Assembly: GCA_029882015.1 (NCBI GenBank)
Contig: JAOULM010000007.1
Location: 1-23,335, forward strand
DNA: 23,335 bases
Origin: Candidatus Nomurabacteria bacterium
Lineage (GTDB): Bacteria > Patescibacteriota > Minisyncoccia > Phycocordibacterales > UBA1006
Reading direction: 5' to 3'
The stretch's first letter is position 1. Each line of letters begins with the position of its first letter. The position numbers and the translations under genes were made by a program. The notes under the pieces were generated by a model, which did not search any database, had not been told where the DNA came from, and was given only the letters and a program-made list of their open reading frames with translations. Below are positions 15,641-22,654 of this stretch, in pieces.

Positions 15641-16255
15641 TTAATAAGACAAAACAACGGGAACGCCGTCTTTGCCTATGAGGTCTTTTTTCTTGATAGT
15701 TAGCTTATCGATTGATTTTACGTCAGAACCCGCTTCTTTGAGGAATTTTTCCAATGTTTCATTGTCATATTCCATGGGAATTATCAGACTGGGGGTGAAT
15801 GATGAAGCTAATTTATACGCGTCAGAGGCAGAAATATTTTCCAATGACACAAAAACAACGTCTGCATCACCAAGTTTCTCGCGGGTATCAGCAGAGATTT
15901 CTCGTGAATCCATATTCCCCAAAAAGGCGATTTTTATATCATCAAAAACAAATGAATAAATAGTGTTGATATATTCTACTCCGTCTATGTGCGTGTTTGC
16001 CAACCCACCGATGAAAAAGATATCTTCTTTTTCATATTCACCTGGACCACTAATAACAAAAGGTTCCTTGTCTCCATAGGTCACCGTGTCGATACCGTTA
16101 TAATCAGGATGATGAGCGGAAACCAACACAACATTGGCACCAAATTTTGATGGTTTGATTTTAGATTTTGAATCTTTGGAAACTGGGTTAGTCGCGATAA
16201 TTGTATCCCCTGTTTGTAATTTTGTAGCTTGTCCCCCGTAGTACGTGATAATCAT
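15641..16255 (-). CDS. Metallo-beta-lactamase-fold protein with altered metal motif
   Basis: 204 residues from the ATG giving MIITYYGGQATKLQTGD, the usual start of this family; an upstream ATG at 16276 is rejected because the -10 box lies within that extension. The sequence resembles UlaG-like MBL-fold proteins (Lactamase_B_3): SAHHPDYNGID stands where HxHxDH is expected, then a GPGEYE motif, FLGNMDSREIS and PSLIIPMEYDN. Only part of the metal-ligand set is visible, so activity is doubtful. It heads the unit leading to gyrA. Confidence 0.8.
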   Translation of the reverse strand: MIITYYGGQATKLQTGDTIIATNPVSKDSKSKIKPSKFGANVVLVSAHHPDYNGIDTVTYGDKEPFVISGPGEYEKEDIFFIGGLANTHIDGVEYINTIYSFVFDDIKIAFLGNMDSREISADTREKLGDADVVFVSLENISASDAYKLASSFTPSLIIPMEYDNETLEKFLKEAGSDVKSIDKLTIKKKDLIGKDGVPVVLSY

Positions 16256-16264
16256 AATATCTCC

Positions 16265-16293
16265 ATTATACGTCATCCTTCAAATATCATCAA
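16265..16293 (-). promoter_or_regulatory. Promoter of the MBL-gyrA unit, nearly leaderless
   Basis: On the minus strand TTGATG (16288-16293), a 17-nt spacer and a perfect TATAAT (16265-16270), 9 nt before the ATG at 16255. The predicted leader is only about 3 nt, although a GGAG lies between. Confidence 0.75.
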
Positions 16294-16321
16294 GAAAAAA
16301 CATGTGATGCGACACAGAATC

Positions 16322-16349
16322 TTGATAAAATTATTAAAAGGCGTAGACT
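16322..16349 (+). promoter_or_regulatory. Promoter of the phosphoribosyltransferase-like gene
   Basis: TTGATA (16322-16327), a 16-nt spacer and TAGACT (16344-16349), about 13 nt of leader to the ATG at 16369. Divergent from the MBL-gyrA promoter. Confidence 0.55.
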
Positions 16350-16368
16350 GAAAAGAAAACTCATAGTC

Positions 16369-16977
16369 ATGGACATTAACAATCTACAAAACTTACCCAG
16401 AGAAATCTTAGAGCAACTTGTAAAAATACCAGGATTCATTCTCCCAGGAGAATGGACATCGAAGAACGGTGTCTTGCTACCCTGCAAAGTTGATGCTGAA
16501 GTTGCGTTAAAAAATAAAGAAAATATTGATGCAAATACATTAATGGGGCTCATAAAATACAAATGCTCAGAAAAAGGCTTGGATTTCTCCAGCTACGACA
16601 CCTTTATTGGTATTGAAACCGGTGGGTGGTCATTTGCGCAGAGATTGCAGGCAATAACCAAAATCCCAGCAATAAAAATGAACAAGGAAACCTATGAAAT
16701 AGCCGGGAGACCAGGTAAAAATGTTCTTTTTATTGATGACGTTCTGGCAACGGGGACATCCCTAACAAATGGATTCAGAAAACTAACTGATAATCACCAT
16801 ATACAACATATGGACACTCTTGTTATGTATGATTATGAGCTTGCTACCCTCCTGATAAATAGAGGTGGACATCATGTTTCGCTATCAACCAGAAAGGATC
16901 TTATTTGGGCTCTCGTCAAAAACAAAAGCGTTCACTTGGCAGAGTCTCTTAGGAATTTACAGACAGACTCAAACTAA
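16369..16977 (+). CDS. Orotate phosphoribosyltransferase-like protein
   Basis: 202 residues of type I phosphoribosyltransferase fold. The PRPP-binding loop VLFIDDVLATGTSLTNG carries Asp123 and Asp124. Earlier, FIGIETGGWSFAQRLQAITKIPAIKMNKE matches the region where OPRTases have the pyrophosphate loop and the catalytic Lys segment. The N-terminus (PGFILPGEWTSKNGVLLPCKVDAEVAL) resembles the OPRTase hood, where substrate specificity resides. No pyrimidine genes are near, so a salvage or regulatory PRTase is also possible. Monocistronic, with its own promoter and terminator. Confidence 0.8.
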   Translation: MDINNLQNLPREILEQLVKIPGFILPGEWTSKNGVLLPCKVDAEVALKNKENIDANTLMGLIKYKCSEKGLDFSSYDTFIGIETGGWSFAQRLQAITKIPAIKMNKETYEIAGRPGKNVLFIDDVLATGTSLTNGFRKLTDNHHIQHMDTLVMYDYELATLLINRGGHHVSLSTRKDLIWALVKNKSVHLAESLRNLQTDSN

Positions 16978-16983
16978 AACACT

Positions 16984-17009
16984 AGGCAGGAATATTTCCT
17001 GCCTTTTTC
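16984..17009 (+). terminator. Terminator of the phosphoribosyltransferase-like gene
   Basis: AGGCAGGAA (16984-16992) pairs with TTCCTGCCT (16996-17004), TAT loop, followed by a T tract. Located 6 nt past the stop codon. Confidence 0.9.
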
Positions 17010-17038
17010 TTTACAAAAATACCTCTTTATGCTATATT
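17010..17038 (+). promoter_or_regulatory. Promoter of rpsA
   Basis: TTTACA (17010-17015), a 17-nt spacer and TATATT (17033-17038), directly after the preceding terminator. It predicts a start near 17045 and a leader of about 134 nt, long for this genome. Confidence 0.7.
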
Positions 17039-17044
17039 CCCTGG

Positions 17045-17178
17045 GTAATATTATTTATCAGCACACCTTTGGCTAAACTGGACTGCGCACATCACAATGC
17101 AGGAAGGCCCATCGGCGTAGATTACACCTCCACCTTTTGGATTTTTCTGATACAGGTGGATTTTTTTATTTAATTTAT
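17045..17178 (+). promoter_or_regulatory. Structured rpsA leader with attenuator-like hairpin
   Basis: This leader holds a short hairpin (CTGC...GCAG near 17082-17102) and, next to the gene, TCCACCT (17129-17135) pairing with AGGTGGA (17154-17160), followed by T7 (17161-17167). The hairpin with its U tract looks like an intrinsic terminator 12 nt before the ATG. The 5' arm lies in CACCTCCACC, similar to the 16S rRNA 3' tail (CACCTCC), and the 3' arm AGGTGG is Shine-Dalgarno-like. Control by attenuation or by S1 itself is inferred; no known leader class was recognised. Confidence 0.5.
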
Positions 17179-18252
17179 ATGCAAACAACAACACAACAAC
17201 TTTTAGACAATGTTTCAGAACGCGGTATCAATATTGACGATATCGTCGAGGGAACAATCATCAGCATCGAACAAACATCGGTGTTCGTTGACCTAGGAGA
17301 AAACGGAACAGGTATTATTTTTGGACGTGAATTCATCGGAGCTCGCGACATGATCAAAAACATCAACCCAGGTGATACCGTAAAAGGTAAAGTAATCGAA
17401 ACTGAAAACGAGGACGGATACATAGAATTATCACTCCAAGAAGCCAAAGCCGCACTAACATGGAAAGAAGCCGACGAGGCAATGCGCGACAAATTAACTA
17501 TCGATTTGGTGGTCAAAGAAGCCAACAAGGGTGGATTGATGTTCGAATGGAACGGTATCGAGGCTTTCTTGCCTGTATCACAGCTAAAAGCTGACAAGTA
17601 TCCCAGGGTCAAAGATGGCGACAAAGACGCAATCTTGAATGAATTGAAAAAAATGATTGGAGAAACATTCCAGGTACAAATCTTGTCAGCTAACCCAAAA
17701 GAAAACAAATTAATTTTGACAGAACAAGGCGGAGGTGAAGCTGAAAAACGTGAATTAATCACCAACTATGCCGTTGGAGATGATTTGGACGGAGTTATCA
17801 GCGGGGCAACTGAATTTGGAGTCTTTGTAAAAATCGAAGAAGGCCTAGAGGGGTTAGTACACATTTCAGAAATGGATTGGTCACTAGTAGAAGACCCTAA
17901 AAAGGTTTACAAAATAGGAGATGCTGTGCGCGTCAAAGTAATCGAAATAAAAGACGGAAAAATCTCACTTTCGATCAAACAAACAAAAGACAATCCATGG
18001 ACCGCAGCAGTTGGAACATATTCTACAGGGCAAACAGTCCAAGGTGTAGTTATAAAATTCAACAAACATGGAGCATTAGTTTCAATCCAGCAAGGTGTCG
18101 CAGGATTAGTTCATATTTCTGAATTTGGAGATGACAAAACAATGCGCGCATCAATTGAAATAGGAAAAGCATATCCATTTACTATCAACGTATTTGAACC
18201 AGAACAACAAAAAATGACACTGTCATTCGCAGGAGACAAAAAAACAGGATAA
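17179..18252 (+). CDS. rpsA: 30S ribosomal protein S1 (four S1 domains)
   Basis: 357 residues from the ATG at 17179; the longer in-frame start at 17137 is rejected since it would lie within the leader hairpin. Four OB-fold S1 repeats: about 21-87 (VEGTIISIEQTSVFVDLGENGTG), about 100-175 (divergent, GGLMFEWNGIEAFLPVSQL), about 195-270 (LDGVISGATEFGVFVKIEEGLEGLVHISE) and about 280-350 (VQGVVIKFNKHGALVSIQQGVAGLVHISE). S1 binds mRNA and helps load it on the 30S. Four repeats rather than six is common outside Proteobacteria. In a genome with almost no Shine-Dalgarno sites and leaderless genes, its role in initiation is an open question. Confidence 0.93.
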   Translation: MQTTTQQLLDNVSERGINIDDIVEGTIISIEQTSVFVDLGENGTGIIFGREFIGARDMIKNINPGDTVKGKVIETENEDGYIELSLQEAKAALTWKEADEAMRDKLTIDLVVKEANKGGLMFEWNGIEAFLPVSQLKADKYPRVKDGDKDAILNELKKMIGETFQVQILSANPKENKLILTEQGGGEAEKRELITNYAVGDDLDGVISGATEFGVFVKIEEGLEGLVHISEMDWSLVEDPKKVYKIGDAVRVKVIEIKDGKISLSIKQTKDNPWTAAVGTYSTGQTVQGVVIKFNKHGALVSIQQGVAGLVHISEFGDDKTMRASIEIGKAYPFTINVFEPEQQKMTLSFAGDKKTG

Positions 18253-18273
18253 TCAAACAACATAACCAAAAAC

Positions 18274-18311
18274 AAAAAACCAGAGAGGCTCAACCTCTCC
18301 GGTTTTTTGTT
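18274..18311 (+). terminator. Terminator of rpsA
   Basis: CCAGAGAGG pairs with CCTCTCCGG with one mismatch around CTCAA, flanked by A6 and T6 tracts, 22 nt past the rpsA stop. Confidence 0.88.
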
Positions 18312-18322
18312 TGCCCAAAAGC

Positions 18323-18351
18323 TTGACAAATCGACAAATAATAGCTATATT
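18323..18351 (+). promoter_or_regulatory. Sigma70-type promoter of the first exported-protein gene
   Basis: A perfect TTGACA (18323-18328), a 17-nt spacer and TATATT (18346-18351). The leader of about 38 nt is nearly all A/T with no Shine-Dalgarno sequence. Confidence 0.85.
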
Positions 18352-18395
18352 GTGGACAAATCTATTTTTTAAATTAAATATTAAAAACATAAATT

Positions 18396-20177
18396 ATGAG
18401 AAAATTATTATTTATTTTCGTTTTATTTATAGCGGTTGTGGCTAACGCTCAAGAATTAGATTATTCGGAATATGGTGCACCAAAAATTGAAATAACTCCA
18501 TATTCTTCTAATATTAATTTAGGTGACAACTATTACATGGTTATCCCGAAAATTAACCTAAAAGGGGCGTCAACAACCCCACCGGAGTTATTGATTTATC
18601 AAATCCAAAACAATGGTAGTTTGGATTTGAAATATGTAAAAAGTTACCCGGTGAATGGAAATTCCCAGTTTGCGCGTTTTAATTTTACTGTTGCTGACGA
18701 CGGTAGGGCCACAGAATATGTATGGCAAGGTCATAGTGGCTATGTCATCATAAAGGATGGACTATGCGGGACTTCGGATACCGTAACTGCTGGTGACTTG
18801 GGCTACGACCAGATCAGGCCCCATCTACAATATTTGGTTGCAGATGATAACATCCTGATTACATTAACACAAAATTTGGGATCTCCGGATACCACTATTG
18901 TGTTCACCGGGCAAAATGCCCTACCCTATGTAATTGGTAGCGACACGATAACGGATCAAACAACCATGCGCTACGAGTATATCGTAGTCCATGATTTGAA
19001 TTCTGGTCAGAATCTACTTGAAATTCCTTTGTGGAATTTCTTGCGCCCAAGTGATCTGGACCCGACACATTTCACCAGTGGTGGAGTGGTGTCAACATTA
19101 CCAGGAGCTCATGCCAATAGCATAGGATTTTTTGACGATTCGTTGGGGTATGTATTTGGCTACCCTCATTGGGTATTTGCCGTTTCAGCAAAGGAATTGC
19201 ATCAGATTTGGTTTGTATCCGAAGACGGCTCAGAAATTTTGCGTGCGGAGAATAACAATCAAGGAGATTTTATCTTTAAATCAGATATGTATTCACCCGC
19301 TAAATTCCAATCACTACAATTATCAGACCAACATGGCTTGGTGATTGAACCTGATGGTTATGACCTTAATTCTGGAGTGCTTGATATGTTGCTATACAAC
19401 AACGGTAAATCTCAGGGGTTCGCCGAAGGGTTGGTTTTGCAATTTGATTTCAAGCAAAACCCTACTCGCTCGTATAGCAAAGCTTGGGTAGGGTTACACC
19501 CCGATACCTTGGCGTCGAATAGACTGGGGAATATCCAGTATATGCCGATTGCCAACCAAAGTTTCTTCTTGGTAAATTGGGGGGGTCAATCGAAAAATTC
19601 ACAGAATTTTTCGATTATGGACCCAGCCGGAAATCCGGTAGTGGATTATGATTTTGCTGATCAATACGATGAGGCTTTCAAAATTACGGTCCTAGAGGAA
19701 TCTCATCCATTTATTCAACAGTTATTAAGCCAGTTACCTACAGTCACTCATGATAATAATGTATTAGAAGTTGACGAGGTTGCTACAGAATATTTCTGGG
19801 GCAACGGGGACACAACAATTTCATCATCTATTTCTGCTCCAACTGACACATCAATGTGGACTGCAGGGACTAGAAATAGCTGTGGTGGATTGTTTATCAA
19901 TTCGTACACAGAGACCGTTGGTGTGGAGACATCAACAAATAATGATATTGCTGTGTTCTATCCCAATCCATCACAACAAGGTCAAGATATTTATTTATCT
20001 GAGTCTGTTAATGGTGGTGTTGTTGAAATAACAGATATAGCTGGAAAGTTATTGGTCCAAAAACCAGTAACCAGCCAGACTATATCTATGGATCATTTAA
20101 CCCCAGGAATGTACATCATTTCTGTGATAAGTAACGGTGGTATTGTTGCCTTGAAACAAAGGCAGGTTATTTATTAG
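18396..20177 (+). CDS. Exported ASST-like propeller protein with T9SS type A sorting-like domain
   Basis: 593 residues. Signal peptide MRKLLFIFVLFIAVVANA, then Gln at the predicted +1. The body (about 20-480) has beta-propeller character and recalls arylsulfotransferase-like (ASST) proteins: GAHANSIGFFDDS, LSDQHGLVIEPDGYD, LLYNNGKSQGFAEGLVLQFDF, LGNIQYMPIANQSFFLVNWGG, FSIMDPAGNPVVDYDF. This assignment is tentative. A segment with WGNGDTTISSSISAPTDTSMWTA follows. The last 75 residues match the T9SS type A sorting domain pattern: YPNPS, then VEITDIAGKLLVQ and LTPGMYIISVISNGG. That signal normally directs Bacteroidota proteins through the type IX system; no such machinery is in the window. Monocistronic, with promoter and terminator. 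Perfect inverted repeats lie inside at 19020-19040 and 19588-19616. Confidence 0.8.
   Translation: MRKLLFIFVLFIAVVANAQELDYSEYGAPKIEITPYSSNINLGDNYYMVIPKINLKGASTTPPELLIYQIQNNGSLDLKYVKSYPVNGNSQFARFNFTVADDGRATEYVWQGHSGYVIIKDGLCGTSDTVTAGDLGYDQIRPHLQYLVADDNILITLTQNLGSPDTTIVFTGQNALPYVIGSDTITDQTTMRYEYIVVHDLNSGQNLLEIPLWNFLRPSDLDPTHFTSGGVVSTLPGAHANSIGFFDDSLGYVFGYPHWVFAVSAKELHQIWFVSEDGSEILRAENNNQGDFIFKSDMYSPAKFQSLQLSDQHGLVIEPDGYDLNSGVLDMLLYNNGKSQGFAEGLVLQFDFKQNPTRSYSKAWVGLHPDTLASNRLGNIQYMPIANQSFFLVNWGGQSKNSQNFSIMDPAGNPVVDYDFADQYDEAFKITVLEESHPFIQQLLSQLPTVTHDNNVLEVDEVATEYFWGNGDTTISSSISAPTDTSMWTAGTRNSCGGLFINSYTETVGVETSTNNDIAVFYPNPSQQGQDIYLSESVNGGVVEITDIAGKLLVQKPVTSQTISMDHLTPGMYIISVISNGGIVALKQRQVIY
19588..19616 (+). 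repeat. Perfect 13-bp intragenic inverted repeat
   Basis: AATCGAAAAATTC (19588-19600), loop ACA, GAATTTTTCGATT (19604-19616), inside the first exported-protein gene. No T tract follows. Confidence 0.9.
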
Positions 20178-20190
20178 CCATGCCAAAGTT

Positions 20191-20221
20191 AAGCCCTCGG
20201 ATTATTCCGAGGGCTTTTTAT
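20191..20221 (+). terminator. Terminator of the first exported-protein gene
   Basis: A perfect 10-bp stem AAGCCCTCGG/CCGAGGGCTT (20191-20200, 20207-20216) with loop ATTATT and a T tract, 13 nt past the TAG. Confidence 0.92.
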
Positions 20222-20249
20222 TTACTTTTTATTTTATTTGTGTTATTAT
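20221..20249 (+). promoter_or_regulatory. Promoter of the second exported-protein gene
   Basis: TTTACT (20221-20226), a 17-nt spacer and TATTAT (20244-20249), directly after the terminator. The A/T-rich leader to the ATG at 20294 has no Shine-Dalgarno sequence. Confidence 0.6.
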
Positions 20250-20293
20250 TTATTCAAATAATTTCTTTACATTTAAATAAAAAAACGATAATT

Positions 20294-22098
20294 ATGAAAA
20301 AATTTATAGCTTTATTCATCATTTTAACAGGGGTGTATGCAGTAGTATTCAGTCAATCTGAAACTGTATACAAACTACCGAATGGTGGATCTATTTCCAT
20401 TCCAGGATTTTTTACAATTCCTGTTGGGGTAGATTCGGCAACAGCAAGGACAATCGATAGTCGATATTACATCATGACTATTTTCAGTCATGACCCTAAC
20501 GAATATAATTGGGTGTTTATATTCGATTTGTGGGATTTAAAAAGTTCCCCGAACCTCCCTATCCCCCGATTTGCGATGCGTAGTGAAAAATTTGATGGGA
20601 CCTGGGTGTTTAGATACGACCCAGTGACTAAAACATTCGCCTACAACGCTTTTGTTATAAACGGATACAAAACTATCATCATGAATGATAATTTTCAACC
20701 CACTGATACAATAGAGTGTTGGGATCCCCACTTGTTGGGGAAAAAATTTGCAGCCAAGAAATTTGGCACTGAATTTGCCTCAAAAGGAACGGTAGGTGTG
20801 CAAACCTTGGCAACAAGGTCAATTGCTAATCCTAATCAGATTATTGATTATTGGTCCGCCGTTGATTCTGTTCATGGTATCCCAGATATCATAAACAGAT
20901 CATACGCCTTAGAGTTTAACACTGTCCAAGAGCTTGATTTAGGCAATGGTGTAATGGATTATGGACACCTGAATTCGTATTCATTGTCTTTCCTGCTGGA
21001 TAACAATGGGGATATAACAGATACGATATACTGGGCCAATTGGAGACATATAGGAATCACCGAGGTCAAAAAGGGTAACCTTGGTGACCTTACATTTACA
21101 TCAATGTTTAGAGATAGTGACCCTGCCGAGCAATATGATGATTATACATGGGTCATGGTTGATGGAAAGCTTGTTAAAATTCGTGGGGCCCATGGGTTTC
21201 ATTGGTGTTATGCCTATGGAGATACTATCGAGGGAGTTATTTGGAATAATAATGTTCTTAGTAATCCTCCACGTTCCCAATTAGTGGCTATACGATTAAT
21301 AAGAAGCACTATGACCATATATTCCAAGGTTTTGGAATTTCCTACTTTTGGAAAATCCATGGGCTCGGGATATATGGTTTTACGACCAGGTGAAGTCGAT
21401 GGACACGTTCGCATGTTCGATGATTTTGAAAATCGTCAATTTGCGCTCAATCACGGGACGATGGAGGGGGCTTTCCCTTTCTCGCTACCAGACAGACCAC
21501 ATGGTGGGATTGTTTATGGTGACGGGACAATGTTATTCAAAACATTGTCATCGTCCGACAGGTGGTCAATCAAGAACGTCTATGAGACATCGTGTGCAAA
21601 CATCCCTGTATTTGATTCGCTGACCCCTATTATTTCAATGACCGAAATTGGGGATTCCCTGATATTGGAAGTTGAAAACAAGAATATGTTTTCTGCTCAG
21701 ATCGAGTGGGTTACAGGGGATGTTGGATACAGAATTAGTGTACCAGCACCAACAGAACCGACAATGTTCGTCTGTTGGTCACGGACAACGAATATGACTT
21801 TGGATCAGTATATTTTTGGAACATATTATTATGCACCCAAAACAATTATACAACGTCGGTACACATCATCGATGGTGAAGAAAATATTCGTATCTTTCCA
21901 AATCCAATTCAAGTTGGGAATATTATACGAATTGATTCTGACCAAGCTATAGATATTGTTGAGGTTTTCAATAATATTGGGCAAAAGATGCCAGTTATTT
22001 GGGACGATAATCAAATACATACCGACGGACTTGTCCCAGGTATGTATATAATTACCCTTAACCAAAAAACAAAATTCAAAATAATTGTTACTAAATAA
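20294..22098 (+). pseudogene. Exported ASST-like protein with T9SS type A sorting-like domain, frameshifted
   Basis: Start at the ATG at 20294 (MKKFIALFIILTGVYAVVFS then Gln); an in-frame ATG at 20180 is rejected because the preceding terminator lies between. The body has the same propeller-like features as the preceding gene: DYGHLNSYSLSFLLDNNGDI, GITEVKKGNLGDL, DGKLVKIRGAHGFHWCYA, PDRPHGGIVYGDGT. It then reads IEWVTGDVGYRISVPAPTEPTMFV, after which frame 2 loses sense and ends at 21952. Frame 1 continues with LVTDNEYDFGSVYF and ends in a T9SS-like domain (IRIFPNPIQVGN, VEVFNNIGQKM, LVPGMYIITLNQ) to the TAA at 22098. One missing base near 21771 would join both. Without its tail the product would lose the sorting signal. 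A real mutation, phase variation or a sequencing error are all possible. Confidence 0.75.
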
Positions 22099-22118
22099 TT
22101 TTGAATTTTAAAACAGCA

Positions 22119-22150
22119 AAGCCTCTGCAATTATGCAGGGGCTTTTTTAT
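22119..22150 (+). terminator. Terminator of the second exported-protein gene
   Basis: AAGCCTCTGCA (22119-22129) pairs with TGCAGGGGCTT (22134-22144) with one G-T pair, loop ATTA, then a T tract. It follows the frame 1 stop at 22098, agreeing with 22098 as the original gene end. Confidence 0.9.
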
Positions 22151-22179
22151 TTGACTCGAGCATCTATATATGGTAGTTT
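22151..22179 (+). promoter_or_regulatory. Promoter of the small membrane protein gene
   Basis: TTGACT (22151-22156), a 17-nt spacer and TAGTTT (22174-22179), directly after the terminator T tract. Confidence 0.6.
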
Positions 22180-22206
22180 GTATTTAAATAAACAAAAATT
22201 ATAAAC

Positions 22207-22518
22207 ATGAGAAAGTTTTTTGACTTATTTTCCTTTTTTGGAATCACTACAGCACTCTTTGTGTTGGTCTCATTGCCAACACTGATACTTTGCACCATAA
22301 TAGAGTACAAATTAATAAAAAAACTATTTAGTTTTATTTTTCCGTGTGAATTTGGGAAAGTAATAGATGAAGTTATTATTTATATTAACCTCAACCCAGA
22401 TCAAGCGCATTTGATGGCGTTGCTCTGGATAGTAATTTTAGGGATTTTATACCACAATTCCCGTATTGCACTAAACATAAAAAGAATGGCGGGGTTAAGA
22501 AAATTCGGTCGAATGTAG
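22207..22518 (+). CDS. Small membrane protein, unknown
   Basis: 103 residues, not recognised. TM helix 1 is about 8-33 (FSFFGITTALFVLVSLPTLILCTIIEY) and helix 2 about 68-86 (LMALLWIVILGILYHNSRIAL), with a loop of about 30 residues between (FPCEFGKVIDEVIIYINLNPD) and a basic C-terminus (KRMAGLRKFGRM). It has its own promoter, an A/T-rich leader ending TATAAACATG and its own terminator, like the exported-protein genes around it, so it seems to belong to the same block. No function can be proposed. Confidence 0.7.
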   Translation: MRKFFDLFSFFGITTALFVLVSLPTLILCTIIEYKLIKKLFSFIFPCEFGKVIDEVIIYINLNPDQAHLMALLWIVILGILYHNSRIALNIKRMAGLRKFGRM

Positions 22519-22521
22519 ACC

Positions 22522-22556
22522 AAAAAGTCTTGTGTATTTCACAAGACTTTTTTCTT
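22522..22556 (+). terminator. Terminator of the small membrane protein gene
   Basis: A perfect 13-bp stem (22522-22534, 22540-22552) with loop TATTT and a T-rich tail, 3 nt past the stop. Confidence 0.92.
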
Positions 22557-22578
22557 TTCCACATAACTACAAAAATCA

Positions 22579-22607
22579 TTGACTTGTGGTGAATAATTAT
22601 GTAGAAT
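22579..22607 (+). promoter_or_regulatory. Promoter of the third exported-protein gene
   Basis: TTGACT (22579-22584), a 17-nt spacer and TAGAAT (22602-22607). The A/T-rich leader of about 40 nt resembles those of the other genes in this block. Confidence 0.75.
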
Positions 22608-22654
22608 CAGTATAAATCACTTTCTTTTAAATTAAATAAATAAAACCAAAAAAC

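Noticed and set aside
858..18252. TGA-to-glycine code (code 25)
   Set aside because: infB, gyrA and rpsA are full length with no internal TGA, so no recoding is visible.
20180..20293. Longer N-terminus for the second exported protein, starting at 20180
   Set aside because: The extension spans the terminator of the previous gene and the promoter; the ATG at 20294 gives a proper signal peptide.
22522..22552. Transposon end or insertion sequence
   Set aside because: The inverted repeat is a standard terminator with a T tract; no transposase gene or target duplication is seen anywhere in the window.
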